Below, in pieces: positions 9,248 through 19,588 of a stretch of DNA of 64,000 nt. Below the pieces are notes generated by a model, which saw only the letters and a program-made list of their open reading frames with translations, was not told the DNA's origin and did not search any database. Numbering within the stretch: the first letter of the stretch is position 1; each line of letters opens with the position of its first letter. The stretch spans positions 62,001-126,000 of the forward strand of contig NZ_PVZB01000007.1 of NCBI RefSeq assembly GCF_003002025.1. The letters run 5' to 3'. The DNA is from Paraburkholderia sp. BL25I1N1. GTDB taxonomy: Bacteria > Pseudomonadota > Gammaproteobacteria > Burkholderiales > Burkholderiaceae. Both the position numbers and the translations under genes were made by a program.

Positions 9248-10294
9248 ATGAGCCTCCAAACGACTTATCGAGCCGCAGTAGTCAAGGCGTCCGGCCAGTT
9301 GCAACTCGTCGAGCGGCCAATTCCGCAACCGGTTCGCGGACAAGTGCGAATCCGCGTCGAAGCCTGCGGCGTGTGCCACTCCGACAGTGCAACCGTCGAG
9401 CGTGAAGTCCCTGAAGGTGCTCAATCTCGCGTGCCAGGTCATGAAGTGGTGGGCCGCATCGAGGCACTGGGCGAAGGCGTCGAGGGCTGGAGCATAGGTC
9501 AACGGGTCGGCGTGGGATTTCTCGCCGGCGAAGATCGCAGTTGCCCGTCGTGCCGGCAGGGCGACATCGTCAACTGTCAGAACCCGGTCATTACCGGCAT
9601 CACGACCGACGGCGGATACGCGGAAATCATGCTGGCCGAGGCGCGCGGCCTGGTCCGCGTGCCCGACGATCTGATCGCGGCCGAAGCTGCGCCGCTGCTG
9701 TGCGCCGGGCTGACTACCTTCAATGCGCTTCGCAATGCCGGTGCGAGGGCCGGTGACGTAGTGGCGATCCAGGGCCTCGGCGGCCTCGGACATCTCGCCG
9801 TGCAATTTGCCCGCAAGATGGGCTTTTACACGGTCGCGATTGCGCGTGGCGCGGACAAGGCGGAACTGGCATTGCAACTCGGCGCGCATCGCTACATCGA
9901 CGCCAAGGTCGAGGACGTCGCGGCGGCGCTGCAGGGGCTAGGCGGCGCGAAGGTGGTGCTCGGTACGGCGCCCAGCGGTACCGGCATGGCGGACACCGTT
10001 CGCGGTCTGGCGCCGCGAGGCAAGCTGGTGGTAGTCGCTGTGCCGGGCGAGCCGATCGCTGTAAATGCCGTCGACCTCGTATTCGGCGGACGCACCGTGG
10101 TGGGCGCATTGACCGGCACGGTGACTGATAACGAGCAAACGCTGGCATTTGCCCAACTGCAAAACATTCGTCCGCTGATCGAAACTTTCCCGCTCGAGCA
10201 GGCGCAGGAAGCCTACGACCGCATGATGCGCGCCGACGTGCGCTTTCGTGCGGTGTTACTCATGAATGTCGATAACACAGGAGTTAAAGCATGA
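9248..10294 (+). CDS. Zinc-dependent medium-chain alcohol dehydrogenase
   Basis: This 348-residue protein has the catalytic-zinc motif CGVCHSD, the GHE motif in PGHEVVGRIEALG and a Rossmann dinucleotide motif GLGGLGHLAVQ. The structural-zinc lobe reads SCPSCRQGDIVNC, so only three of the usual four Cys are present; the first position is Asp. It would oxidise an alcohol or reduce an aldehyde with NAD(P). AAGAGATG precedes the start. It overlaps the next gene by four bases (ATGA), indicating translational coupling. Confidence 0.9.
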   Translation: MSLQTTYRAAVVKASGQLQLVERPIPQPVRGQVRIRVEACGVCHSDSATVEREVPEGAQSRVPGHEVVGRIEALGEGVEGWSIGQRVGVGFLAGEDRSCPSCRQGDIVNCQNPVITGITTDGGYAEIMLAEARGLVRVPDDLIAAEAAPLLCAGLTTFNALRNAGARAGDVVAIQGLGGLGHLAVQFARKMGFYTVAIARGADKAELALQLGAHRYIDAKVEDVAAALQGLGGAKVVLGTAPSGTGMADTVRGLAPRGKLVVVAVPGEPIAVNAVDLVFGGRTVVGALTGTVTDNEQTLAFAQLQNIRPLIETFPLEQAQEAYDRMMRADVRFRAVLLMNVDNTGVKA

Positions 10295-11010
10295 ACGCGG
10301 TTGCTCAATCCATCATCGAGGCCCATGGCGGCCTCACGCAGTGGCGCAAGTTCAGTACGGTCCGCGCCGATCTCGTGCAGGGCGGGGCATTGTGGGCTCT
10401 GAAGGGCCACGCAGGCACCCTGGATCGCACGACGGTGACGGTCGCAACCGACCGCCAATGGGCGTCGCACGCTCCCTTTGGGGCGCTCGCGGCACGCAGC
10501 GACTTCACCGGCAGCCGTGTCGCTCTTCTGGACCAGGGCGGCGAAGTCCTGGCCGCTCACGACGATCCGCGCGCCTCATTCGAGGGCCATACGCTCGAAA
10601 CACCGTGGGACGCTCTGCAACTCGCGTTCTTCGCGGGCTGCGCGATGTGGACCTACCTTAACACGCCGTTTGTGCTCGCCTGGGACGGCGTGGAATGCGA
10701 GGAGCAGGGCGTATGGAACGAGCAGGGCGAGGAGTGGCGCAAGATTGCCATTCACTACCCGGCTGGCCTCGAAGTGTTCAGCAAGGCGCAGGCAATCTAC
10801 GTGGGCTCGGACAAGCTGGTCCGCCGTCTCGACTACGACGTCGAGATTGCGGGCAATACGCCGGGCGCGCACTACGTCAGTGACTATACGACTGTCTCCG
10901 GAATCCAACTTCCGACGAAGCGTCGCATCTATCCGAGAACGCCCGACGGAAAGTCATTGCCCGAGCCGCTGGTCGTCTCCATCGACTTGCATGACATCGC
11001 CCTGAGCTGA
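10291..11010 (+). CDS. Conserved protein of unknown function, copy 1
   Basis: I do not recognise this 239-residue protein. It lacks a signal peptide, is Trp-rich and soluble, and has beta-strand-like alternation. A central block DDPRASFEGHTLETPW, followed by FFAGCAMWTYLNTPF, is shared nearly word for word with the protein at 20,523-21,242, as is the C-terminal SDYTTVSGIQLPTKRRIYPR region. It is translationally coupled to the alcohol dehydrogenase before it and precedes an alpha/beta hydrolase, so a role in the same pathway is likely. An enzyme subunit or a ligand-binding protein are both possible. Confidence 0.75.
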   Translation: MNAVAQSIIEAHGGLTQWRKFSTVRADLVQGGALWALKGHAGTLDRTTVTVATDRQWASHAPFGALAARSDFTGSRVALLDQGGEVLAAHDDPRASFEGHTLETPWDALQLAFFAGCAMWTYLNTPFVLAWDGVECEEQGVWNEQGEEWRKIAIHYPAGLEVFSKAQAIYVGSDKLVRRLDYDVEIAGNTPGAHYVSDYTTVSGIQLPTKRRIYPRTPDGKSLPEPLVVSIDLHDIALS

Positions 11011-11056
11011 CATCGAACAACACGAGGCGTTGCTTGCGCCTTCGGAGAAGAGAACC

Positions 11057-11911
11057 ATGACTGCAATGACTTCATCGAACGCCGAGACGCGTTATGCCGA
11101 CGTGTCTGGTCTGCGTTACGCTTATCGCCGCTTTGGCAATCGTAACGGCGGCCTGCCGGTTATCTGCCTGCAGCACTTCACGGGTACCCTGGACAATTGG
11201 GATCCCGCCATCGTCGACGCCCTCGCGGAAGACCGCGAAGTCATTCTCTTTGAGAATGCGGGCGTCGGTCGGTCGAGTGGCCATGTGCCAACCACGATTG
11301 CGCAAATGGCGGAACATGCGATGCGCTTTGTCGATGCGTTGTCGCTCGCACGAATCCACATCCTGGGTTTCTCGCTGGGCGGCTTCCTCGCGCAGGACAT
11401 TGCAATCGCGAGACCCGCACTCGTCGAGCGCCTGATCATCTCCGGCAGCGCCCCGGAAGGCGGTGAGGGCGCTGGAATGGACCGCCCCGAACTCCTCGCG
11501 ATCTATACCGACGGCGACATGCCGCCGAACGAGAAGCTCAAGCGGCTCTTTTTCCCCGCAACGACGGACGGGCAGGCCGCAGCCGAGGCATTCGTCGGTC
11601 GTCTGGAAACCCGCAGCGCGGAGCGCGACGTTCCGGCAGGCGCGGAGGTCGCCACGGCGCAGTTGCAGGCCATGATCGCGTGGGCAAACTGGAACGGAGA
11701 CGTAAGAGAAAAGCTGGGCGGGATCGCGCATCCGGTTCTCGTCACGAACGGTGATAACGACATCATGATCCCGACCGCAAATAGTTTCGCGCTGGCGGAA
11801 GGCCTCCCGAACGCGACGTTGATCGTCTATCCGAATTCGGGGCATGGCGCGCTGTTTCAGTACGCGCAGAGCTATGTTGCTCACGTCCGGGAATTCCTAC
11901 GCGGAGCCTGA
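11057..11911 (+). CDS. Alpha/beta hydrolase, second copy in cluster
   Basis: This 284-residue hydrolase has the elbow LGFSLGG (Ser106), an acidic residue in NGDNDIM and the catalytic His in NSGHGALFQY. The N-terminal segment (RYAYRRFG, FTGTLDNWDP, FENAGVGRSSG) closely parallels the hydrolase at 8,337-9,218, pointing to an old duplication. ATG 11057 is preceded by GGAGAAGAG. It sits 46 bases after the unknown-family gene and 36 before a quinone-oxidoreductase-like gene, in one likely transcript. Confidence 0.87.
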   Translation: MTAMTSSNAETRYADVSGLRYAYRRFGNRNGGLPVICLQHFTGTLDNWDPAIVDALAEDREVILFENAGVGRSSGHVPTTIAQMAEHAMRFVDALSLARIHILGFSLGGFLAQDIAIARPALVERLIISGSAPEGGEGAGMDRPELLAIYTDGDMPPNEKLKRLFFPATTDGQAAAEAFVGRLETRSAERDVPAGAEVATAQLQAMIAWANWNGDVREKLGGIAHPVLVTNGDNDIMIPTANSFALAEGLPNATLIVYPNSGHGALFQYAQSYVAHVREFLRGA

Positions 11912-11947
11912 CTGTCCGCAGCCCTTAACGAACTCGAGAAAGCACTT

Positions 11948-12955
11948 ATGAAAGCAATTGTGTACGCTCAGGCGGGTCTACCCATCGAGGATCCGCAGGC
12001 CCTCTACGAGGCAGACTTGCCAAAGCCGCAACCCGGTCCGCGCGATCTGCTCGTAAAAATCCAGGCAATCTCCGTCAATCCGGTGGACAGCAAAGTCCGC
12101 GTGAGCATGAAACCTGCCGCTCCGCGAGTGCTCGGGTGGGATGCGGTCGGCACAGTGGAAGCCGTTGGCGCGGACGTTGAACTGTTCAAGGCAGGCGACG
12201 AAGTCTGGTACGCGGGCGACATCACACGAGCAGGCAGCTATGCAGAGTATGGCCTCGTCGACGAACGTATCGCTGGGCACCGGCCTATGTCCGTTTCCGC
12301 GGCCGAAGCCGCGGCGCTACCGCTCACCAGTATCACGGCGTGGGAACTGCTATTCGACCGCCTGAAGGTGACGGAGGGTAGCGGCAATGGCCAGAGTCTT
12401 CTAGTGATCGGTGCAGGGGGCGGCGTCGGCTCGATCCTCGTGCAATTGGCTCGCAAGTTGACGGAGCTGACGGTGATCGGCACAGCCTCGCGGCCCGCGA
12501 CCCAGGCGTGGGTGCGCGAATTGGGTGCCCATCACGTTATCGATCACGGCAAGCCGCTCCAACCGCAATTGGCCGAGGCCGGCATCCAGCAGGTCGATCA
12601 TGTTGTCAGTCTGACCCATACCGACAGTTACTACTCGCAAATCGTCGAACTGCTCAAGCCCGAGGGACAACTGGCACTGATCGACGATCCGGCGACGCTG
12701 GACGCCATGCCGCTCAAGCGCAAATCCATTTCGTTGCACTGGGAGTTCATGTTCACCCGTTCGATGTTCCAAACGGGCGACATGATCAGACAGAACGCGT
12801 TGCTGAGTCGCGTCGCGTCGTTGATCGACCAGCGCGTCATAAAGACCACGCTGGGGCAGCATATCGGGTCAATCGGCGCGGATAACTTGCGGAAGGCGCA
12901 CGCGTTGATCGAAAGCAACCGAGCCTTGGGCAAGATCGTTCTCGAAGGCTTCTGA
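11948..12955 (+). CDS. Zinc-binding-family alcohol dehydrogenase / quinone oxidoreductase-like
   Basis: This 335-residue medium-chain reductase is of the zinc-free quinone-reductase type: it begins MKAIVYAQAG, has ISVNPVDSKVR in place of the zinc-binding Cys motif, and carries the NADPH-binding GAGGGVGSILVQLA. The overall layout matches the family often annotated as zinc-binding alcohol dehydrogenase family protein (TIGR02817-like). It would reduce a quinone or activated alkene with NADPH in the cytosol. It is the last gene of the 8.3-13.0 kb run and is followed by a strong hairpin. Confidence 0.88.
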   Translation: MKAIVYAQAGLPIEDPQALYEADLPKPQPGPRDLLVKIQAISVNPVDSKVRVSMKPAAPRVLGWDAVGTVEAVGADVELFKAGDEVWYAGDITRAGSYAEYGLVDERIAGHRPMSVSAAEAAALPLTSITAWELLFDRLKVTEGSGNGQSLLVIGAGGGVGSILVQLARKLTELTVIGTASRPATQAWVRELGAHHVIDHGKPLQPQLAEAGIQQVDHVVSLTHTDSYYSQIVELLKPEGQLALIDDPATLDAMPLKRKSISLHWEFMFTRSMFQTGDMIRQNALLSRVASLIDQRVIKTTLGQHIGSIGADNLRKAHALIESNRALGKIVLEGF

Positions 12956-12997
12956 AGAACGGTCAGCTGTGCATGGGTGGATGAACGCCCCAGAAAG

Positions 12998-13029
12998 AAG
13001 CGTGCGCTGCTCGAAGGCAGCGCACGCTT
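12998..13029. terminator. Bidirectional hairpin terminator
   Basis: A perfect 13-bp stem (AAGCGTGCGCTGC / GCAGCGCACGCTT) with loop TCGAAG lies between the convergent reductase (+) and thioredoxin-reductase-like (-) genes. T-runs are short (CTTTCG on the plus side), so it is a plausible shared terminator. Confidence 0.75.
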
Positions 13030-13077
13030 TCGCATTGGCGTTGGAGCAGAGAAAGGATGCGGCGCGTCCCGTGTGGG

Positions 13078-14772
13078 CTAAGCCTGCGTGCTTGTCTGAT
13101 CCAGATGCGTATGGATCTGCGAAACAACGGCGGCGCCATCGCCGACGGCCGCGGCGACCCGCTTGGTCGAGCCGAAGCGAACGTCGCCGGCGCAGAAAAC
13201 GCCCGGTATGCTCGTCTCGTGTTCGCTCGCTTGCGCCGCGGCCGCCCGCCCGGTAAGGACGAACCCGCTGCGTTCCACCAGAACACCGCATCCGGACAGC
13301 CACGCGGTGTTGGGCGATGCGCCGATAAACAGGAACACGTGTTCGGTTGGAGACACCGTGCATTGCCCACCACGCACGATTTCCACCGACTCCAGATTCT
13401 CCGCGCCATGCAGCGCCGTGATCTGCGTGTTGTACTGAACGTCGATGTTCTCCAGAGACGCGATGCGCTCGACAAGGTACTGAGACATGCTGGACTTCAG
13501 GTCCCGTCCGCGAACGAGCATGCCGACGCGCCGCGCGTGCGAGGCGAGGTAAACAGCCGCCTGGCCCGCTGAATTGCCGGCTCCGATCAGAAGGACGTCT
13601 TTGCCTGCGCAAGCCTTGGCTTCGACCGGCGACACCCAGTAGTAGGCGCCCTTGCCTTCGAATCGCTCCAGGCCCTGAACATCCGGCTTCCTGTAGGCCG
13701 CGCCGGATGCTATGACGACGGTGCGCGCGCTGATCTCAACGCCGCTTCGAAGCCGCAGCCGTAGCGGTGATGCCGCGCAGTCGAGCGATTCTACTTCCGC
13801 GGGAATGGCCACCCGTGCGCCGAACTTCTGGGCCTGCACGAAAGCACGAGCGGTCAATGCATGTCCGGAAATACCGGTCGGGAAGCCAAAGAAGTTTTCG
13901 ATGCGGGCACTCGCACCAGCCTGACCGCCCGGCGCGCGATGATCGAAGACGGCAACGCGCAGTCCTTCGGAAGCAGCGTAGACCGCCGTCGCGAGTCCTG
14001 CGGGACCGGCGCCTACCACAGCCACGTCGAACACCTCGCCCGCGACGAACTCAGGTAGCCAGCCGAGTGCGGTGGCGAGCTCCGACTCGCTCGGCGCGCG
14101 CAAAATCGTGCCGTCGGGGCTGAGGACGAGCGGGTATTCCGAATCGTCAGCGACCCATTTTCCGACGTACTGCGCCATGTCGCCGTCGGAGGCCGTGTTC
14201 ACGACCGTGTGAGGAACGTTGTTGCGCGCGAGGAAACTCTGCAAGGAGTTGAGTTTCGCGTTGTTGGCCTTGGTCACCAGAATGAGGCCGCTGCCGCCTT
14301 CGATCAGTCCCACGCGACGCAGGATGAGCGCGCGCAAGATGCGCTCGCCTAGCTCAGCTTCCGCGATCAAAAGCGCCCGCAGGCGTTCCGGCGGGACGTG
14401 AAGCGCACGCACGTCGCCCACTGCGTCGCCGTCGACCAGACAACGGCCACTCGAAATCTGCCCGACCTCCGACACGAAGTGGCCCGGGCCTTGTTCATTG
14501 ATTACGAGTTGTCGGTCGAACGCATCGCGACGGGTCACCTTGATCCTGCCGGACAACACCACGTACATCCCAAATCCCGGATCGGCGACCTTGAAGATAC
14601 GCGTGCCATCGCGCCAATGGCAAACGTCGCCGAATCGAGCGATCCGGGCGATTTCCGCATCGCTCAACACCGGATATTTCTGTTGTCGGCGCGATGCGTG
14701 TGGGTCCGATTCGGAATTCGGCTGCAACGATGAGCCGCCGTTCGTGTCGTCCGTGTCTGGGGAGTGGTTCAT
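13078..14772 (-). CDS. cNMP-binding-domain / thioredoxin-reductase-like flavoprotein
   Basis: This 564-residue fusion has a cyclic-nucleotide-binding-like domain (about residues 35-150, with GxGMYVVLSGRIKV and a PERLRALL helix). A small thioredoxin-like linker follows (about 165-240), then a TrxB-like FAD/NADPH module from about 248. The FAD motif is VVGAGPAGLATAVYAASEG, the NADPH motif LIGAGNSAGQAA, and the C-terminal GVFCAGDVR is the FAD O2-prime site. The CxxC of thioredoxin reductase is missing: the region reads YYWVSPVEAKAC. It therefore cannot be a standard thioredoxin reductase. It is the last gene of a catalase operon, four bases after the preceding flavoprotein. Confidence 0.88.
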   Translation of the reverse strand: MNHSPDTDDTNGGSSLQPNSESDPHASRRQQKYPVLSDAEIARIARFGDVCHWRDGTRIFKVADPGFGMYVVLSGRIKVTRRDAFDRQLVINEQGPGHFVSEVGQISSGRCLVDGDAVGDVRALHVPPERLRALLIAEAELGERILRALILRRVGLIEGGSGLILVTKANNAKLNSLQSFLARNNVPHTVVNTASDGDMAQYVGKWVADDSEYPLVLSPDGTILRAPSESELATALGWLPEFVAGEVFDVAVVGAGPAGLATAVYAASEGLRVAVFDHRAPGGQAGASARIENFFGFPTGISGHALTARAFVQAQKFGARVAIPAEVESLDCAASPLRLRLRSGVEISARTVVIASGAAYRKPDVQGLERFEGKGAYYWVSPVEAKACAGKDVLLIGAGNSAGQAAVYLASHARRVGMLVRGRDLKSSMSQYLVERIASLENIDVQYNTQITALHGAENLESVEIVRGGQCTVSPTEHVFLFIGASPNTAWLSGCGVLVERSGFVLTGRAAAAQASEHETSIPGVFCAGDVRFGSTKRVAAAVGDGAAVVSQIHTHLDQTSTQA

Positions 14773-14776
14773 GAGA

Positions 14777-16141
14777 TCACTTCAAGGTCGCAAACAGAAG
14801 ATTGAGTCCCTCGGACATCAGCGGGTGCGCAATGATTGCATCGCGCACGGCCGTATACGGCAAGCCGCCGAGCATGGCCATCTGGACGGCTGTGGTTACT
14901 TCTCCCGCGCCTGAGCCGAGCATGGTGAAGCCGATGATCGCGCTGGATTCGGGGCTCACCAGTGCCTTCATGAAGCCGCGCGTCGCGCGGTTGGTACGGA
15001 CACGCGGCACGGCCGCTAGTGGCAGTTTGGCGACTCGATAAGGCACGTTGCTCGCCTTGGCTTGAGACTCGTTCATGCCAATGCGACCTAGCTCCGGGTC
15101 GATGAACAATGCGTAAGGTATGGTGCGTGCCCTGACGCTTCGCGCCCGTCCTTCAATGCCGGCTTTGAGAACGCGATAGTCGTCGAAAGACGCGTGGGTG
15201 AACATCGGCGTGCCGGCGACTTCGCCAATGGCCCACGTTCGTTCCGCCGTCGTGGCGAGCGTGTCGTCAACCTTGATGAAACCACGAGCATCGCATTCCA
15301 CCCCCGCGAGGTGCAGGTCCAACGTGCTGGTAGCCGGCGTCCTGCCGGTGGCGACGAGCACATGAGTGCCCTGCACCACACTTTCGTCACTGAGCCTGAT
15401 TCGCGTGCCGTCGCCGTTGCGACCCTGAGCTTCGACAGGCCGTACATTGAGCTTTACGTCGATTCCGTCGTGCTGGAACGACTGCAGAATTTCCGCGCTG
15501 ACGTCTTCGTCTTCGCGCATTAGTAGCCGCGGCCCGTCGTTGACTACCGTGACGTCGCTGCCGAGTCGTCTGAACGCCTGGGCCATCTCCAGCCCGATAT
15601 AGCCGCCGCCGAGCACGACCAGATGCGAAGGCAGTTCCGTCAGTCGCAGTGCCTCGACATGGGTGAGAGGCTGAAGCTCAGGAAGGCCCGGAACGTCGGG
15701 AATCGTGGCGAACGTCCCCGTGTTGATATAGACATGATCGCCTTCGAACATCTGTTCGCTGCCATCGGCAGTCTGAACGAGAATCTTGCGCGGACCGACG
15801 AATCGCCCGGTACCAGTCACGAGATGTAGTCCGGAATCCTGAAACGCGCGGCGATTCAGTTCGACCATTCCATCTACGACGGTTTTGACTGTAGCGCTGA
15901 CTTGAGCCATGTCAGTTCTGGATCCGGACTCTTCGTCGACGAGACTCCGTGCGTGGTAATTACGCGCGACCTGGATGAGCGTTTTGCTGGGGATGCACGC
16001 CACGTTTATGCATGAACCGCCGATCATGCCGCGCTCGATCACAGCAACGCATTTTCCCGCTCGCGCCAGATCCATGGCGAGCGACTTGCCGCCCTTGCCG
16101 CCGCCGAGAAACAGATAGTCGTAATGCAAGGCTTCGTTCAT
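14777..16141 (-). CDS. FAD-dependent pyridine nucleotide-disulfide oxidoreductase (Lpd/MerA-like)
   Basis: This 454-residue class I flavoprotein has the N-terminal FAD motif LGGGKGGKSLA, the redox-active disulfide motif GGSCINVACIPSK, the NAD(P) motif VVLGGGYIGLEMAQ and a C-terminal dimerisation domain with the catalytic HPLMSEGLN histidine. The GGGKGGKS start differs from the usual GxGxxG of lipoamide dehydrogenase. No pyruvate- or oxoglutarate-dehydrogenase genes are near, so it is more likely an RclA- or MerA-like stress reductase. It lies between catalase (90 bases upstream) and the cNMP flavoprotein (4 bases downstream). Confidence 0.88.
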   Translation of the reverse strand: MNEALHYDYLFLGGGKGGKSLAMDLARAGKCVAVIERGMIGGSCINVACIPSKTLIQVARNYHARSLVDEESGSRTDMAQVSATVKTVVDGMVELNRRAFQDSGLHLVTGTGRFVGPRKILVQTADGSEQMFEGDHVYINTGTFATIPDVPGLPELQPLTHVEALRLTELPSHLVVLGGGYIGLEMAQAFRRLGSDVTVVNDGPRLLMREDEDVSAEILQSFQHDGIDVKLNVRPVEAQGRNGDGTRIRLSDESVVQGTHVLVATGRTPATSTLDLHLAGVECDARGFIKVDDTLATTAERTWAIGEVAGTPMFTHASFDDYRVLKAGIEGRARSVRARTIPYALFIDPELGRIGMNESQAKASNVPYRVAKLPLAAVPRVRTNRATRGFMKALVSPESSAIIGFTMLGSGAGEVTTAVQMAMLGGLPYTAVRDAIIAHPLMSEGLNLLFATLK

Positions 16142-16231
16142 AAGTGACTCCAGATTCCTGATGAAGGAGATCGCGATACGATGCTCGGCGCGATTTGCGC
16201 GCGATGATCACCGCATAGATGGCTTTGTCTG

Positions 16232-17671
<1,440 letters not shown>

Positions 17672-17792
17672 TCTGCGCTACTCCTTGTTGCTCTGTTGAT
17701 TGCTCTTAACCGTCGATCCAGACTGTCGAATCTCGCCTCGGGGAATGTACACAAACGCCATGTCCCGGGAAACTGTGCCGCAGTCCGTATGA

Positions 17793-17817
17793 CCATGATC
17801 ATGGGGATCGCGATCCC
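17793..17817. promoter_or_regulatory. Two abutting palindromes in the catalase/BON divergent region
   Basis: The 334-base gap 17,672-18,005 separates katA (-) from the BON gene (+). It contains a perfect 12-bp palindrome CCATGATCATGG at 17,793-17,804 directly joined to a perfect 14-bp palindrome GGGATCGCGATCCC at 17,804-17,817. The arrangement suggests an operator. No clear -10/-35 pair was identified around it. Confidence 0.5.
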
Positions 17818-18005
17818 TATACCTGAGTATGAGTTGTTGAGCGCGATGCGAGTCGCTTGGGCGTTCCCGCGTGTCCTGAAAACTGTTTCAGCAGAAAGCC
17901 CATGTAAGTTGGCGCGCCGGGCCTCTATGATTGGCCGCGAAAAGTGATGCTTCGTAAAAGAAGTGCACGACTTTTCACGCAACGACAACCACCATGGAGT
18001 CTGGA

Positions 18006-18374
18006 ATGAAGAAGATCATTGCAACTGTTTTGTGCATCACCTATGCCGCGTTCGCCGTCGCGGCCCAGGCCGCTGTTTCTACTTATTCGCCGCCGGTCGA
18101 AGATCATGCGGCAAAAGCGGGCTTCACCAGTCCGGAGCGTAAAGCTGAACGCGCCGCAAATCGCGCGCTCTCGAAAAAGGTTCGCGCAGCGCTGACGAGT
18201 ACCCGAGGACTCGACGTATCGAACGTAACGGTGCTCGCGCGCAAGGGCGCCGTCACGCTTGCCGGTACCGTTCCGGACGACCAGCAAATTGCGCTTGCAG
18301 AAAACGCTGCGCAGGGTGTGCAAGGCGTCGCGTCCGTGAAGAACAATCTGACACCGGGTTACGCCGGCCACTAA
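18006..18374 (+). CDS. Periplasmic BON-domain protein
   Basis: This 122-residue protein has a cleavable signal peptide (MKKIIATVLCITYAAFAVAA, probably cut after AQA) and a single BON domain of about 65 residues (LSKKVRAALTSTRGLD, VLARKGAVTLAGTVPDD, ENAAQGVQGVASVKNNL). BON domains bind phospholipid membranes, and family members such as OsmY respond to osmotic or envelope stress. ATG 18006 has GGAG six bases upstream, favouring it over an in-frame ATG 12 bases earlier. It is divergent from the catalase operon. Confidence 0.88.
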   Translation: MKKIIATVLCITYAAFAVAAQAAVSTYSPPVEDHAAKAGFTSPERKAERAANRALSKKVRAALTSTRGLDVSNVTVLARKGAVTLAGTVPDDQQIALAENAAQGVQGVASVKNNLTPGYAGH

Positions 18375-18492
18375 TTAGTACCTGGATGGCGGCTAGTTCG
18401 GCTGTTCTGCTCGCATGGCCGCTTAAAACGCCGTGCTCACAATTGCACTTGTACCGCCATCTCATTTTCTAAGAACTAGGAAAGACAGAACA

Positions 18493-19512
18493 ATGATCAC
18501 GCTACGCAATAAGGCGTTAATGGCAATGGCGAGTGCGGCACTCGTTACGTCGGTCGAGGCCGCACCAGTTCTGGAGCCGACCACCCAAGGCTTTATCGAC
18601 GCGCTTGCGAAACAGTCTGGGCCGCCGATCTATGATCTGAAGCCGGAAGATGCACGCAATGTACTGGTGGGAGCGCAGTCCCAGCCGGTCGCAAAGCTTT
18701 CTGCCAGTATTGAGAACCGTACCTTGCCTGTAGGGCCAACCGGGTCGGTGAAGGTTCGAATCGTCAAGCCCGAACATGCCGCAGGACCGTTACCCGTGGT
18801 CATGTACTTTCATGGCGGCGGCTGGGTATTGGGTGATACCAGCACGCACGACCGCTTGATTCGAGAGATTGCCAATGGGGCCCACGCGGCGGTTGTGTTC
18901 GTTGATTACGATCGCTCGCCAGAAGCGCAATACCCGGTGCCTATCGAGCAGGCTTACGCAGCGACAGAATATGTCGCCAGACATGGACGCGAACTAGGCG
19001 TCGATTCGTCCAGGATGGCGGTGGCGGGTGACAGCGTGGGCGGAAATATGACCGCGGCTGTCACGCTGCTCGCGAAGGAGCGCCGTGGCCCGCAACTGCG
19101 CTATCAAGTGTTGTTCTATCCGGTGACCGATGCGAACTTCGACGACGCTTCGTACAAGGAATTCGCGGAAGGCCCGTGGCTAACGCGCGCAGCCATGCAA
19201 TGGTTCTGGAACGCCTATGCACCTAACGCAAGCGATCGCGAAAAGATCACTGCGTCGCCGTTGCGCGCGACCCAGGAAGACCTGAAAGAACTGCCCCCGG
19301 CGCTCGTTATAACCGATGAAAACGACGTGCTACGCGACGAAGGCGAAGCATATGCCCGCAACTTGATGCAGGCGGGTGTGAAGGTCACTGCGACCCGCTA
19401 TCTCGGAACCATTCACGACTTCGTCATGCTCAACGCGCTGGCGGATACGCCCGCGGCGCGGGCCGCTATCGCCCAGGCGAACGACGCCCTCCGGCACGCG
19501 CTAAGTAAATAA
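18493..19512 (+). CDS. Exported HSL-family esterase/lipase
   Basis: This 339-residue alpha/beta hydrolase is of the hormone-sensitive-lipase group. The oxyanion motif HGGGWVLGD, nucleophile elbow GDSVGGN, an acidic residue in ITDENDVLRDEGEAY and the His in GTIHDF form a complete active site. The N-terminus (MITLRNKALMAMASAALVTS then VEA/AP) looks like a signal peptide, implying periplasmic or secreted location. AGGAAAG lies about nine bases before ATG 18493. It is followed 76 bases later by an AhpD-like gene. Confidence 0.9.
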   Translation: MITLRNKALMAMASAALVTSVEAAPVLEPTTQGFIDALAKQSGPPIYDLKPEDARNVLVGAQSQPVAKLSASIENRTLPVGPTGSVKVRIVKPEHAAGPLPVVMYFHGGGWVLGDTSTHDRLIREIANGAHAAVVFVDYDRSPEAQYPVPIEQAYAATEYVARHGRELGVDSSRMAVAGDSVGGNMTAAVTLLAKERRGPQLRYQVLFYPVTDANFDDASYKEFAEGPWLTRAAMQWFWNAYAPNASDREKITASPLRATQEDLKELPPALVITDENDVLRDEGEAYARNLMQAGVKVTATRYLGTIHDFVMLNALADTPAARAAIAQANDALRHALSK

Positions 19513-19588
19513 CCGCAGCTATCGTGAACCGAAAGACCGGTCAATCGACGTGACCGGTCGTACAGAACCCCCTCTCATGGAGTGAAAA

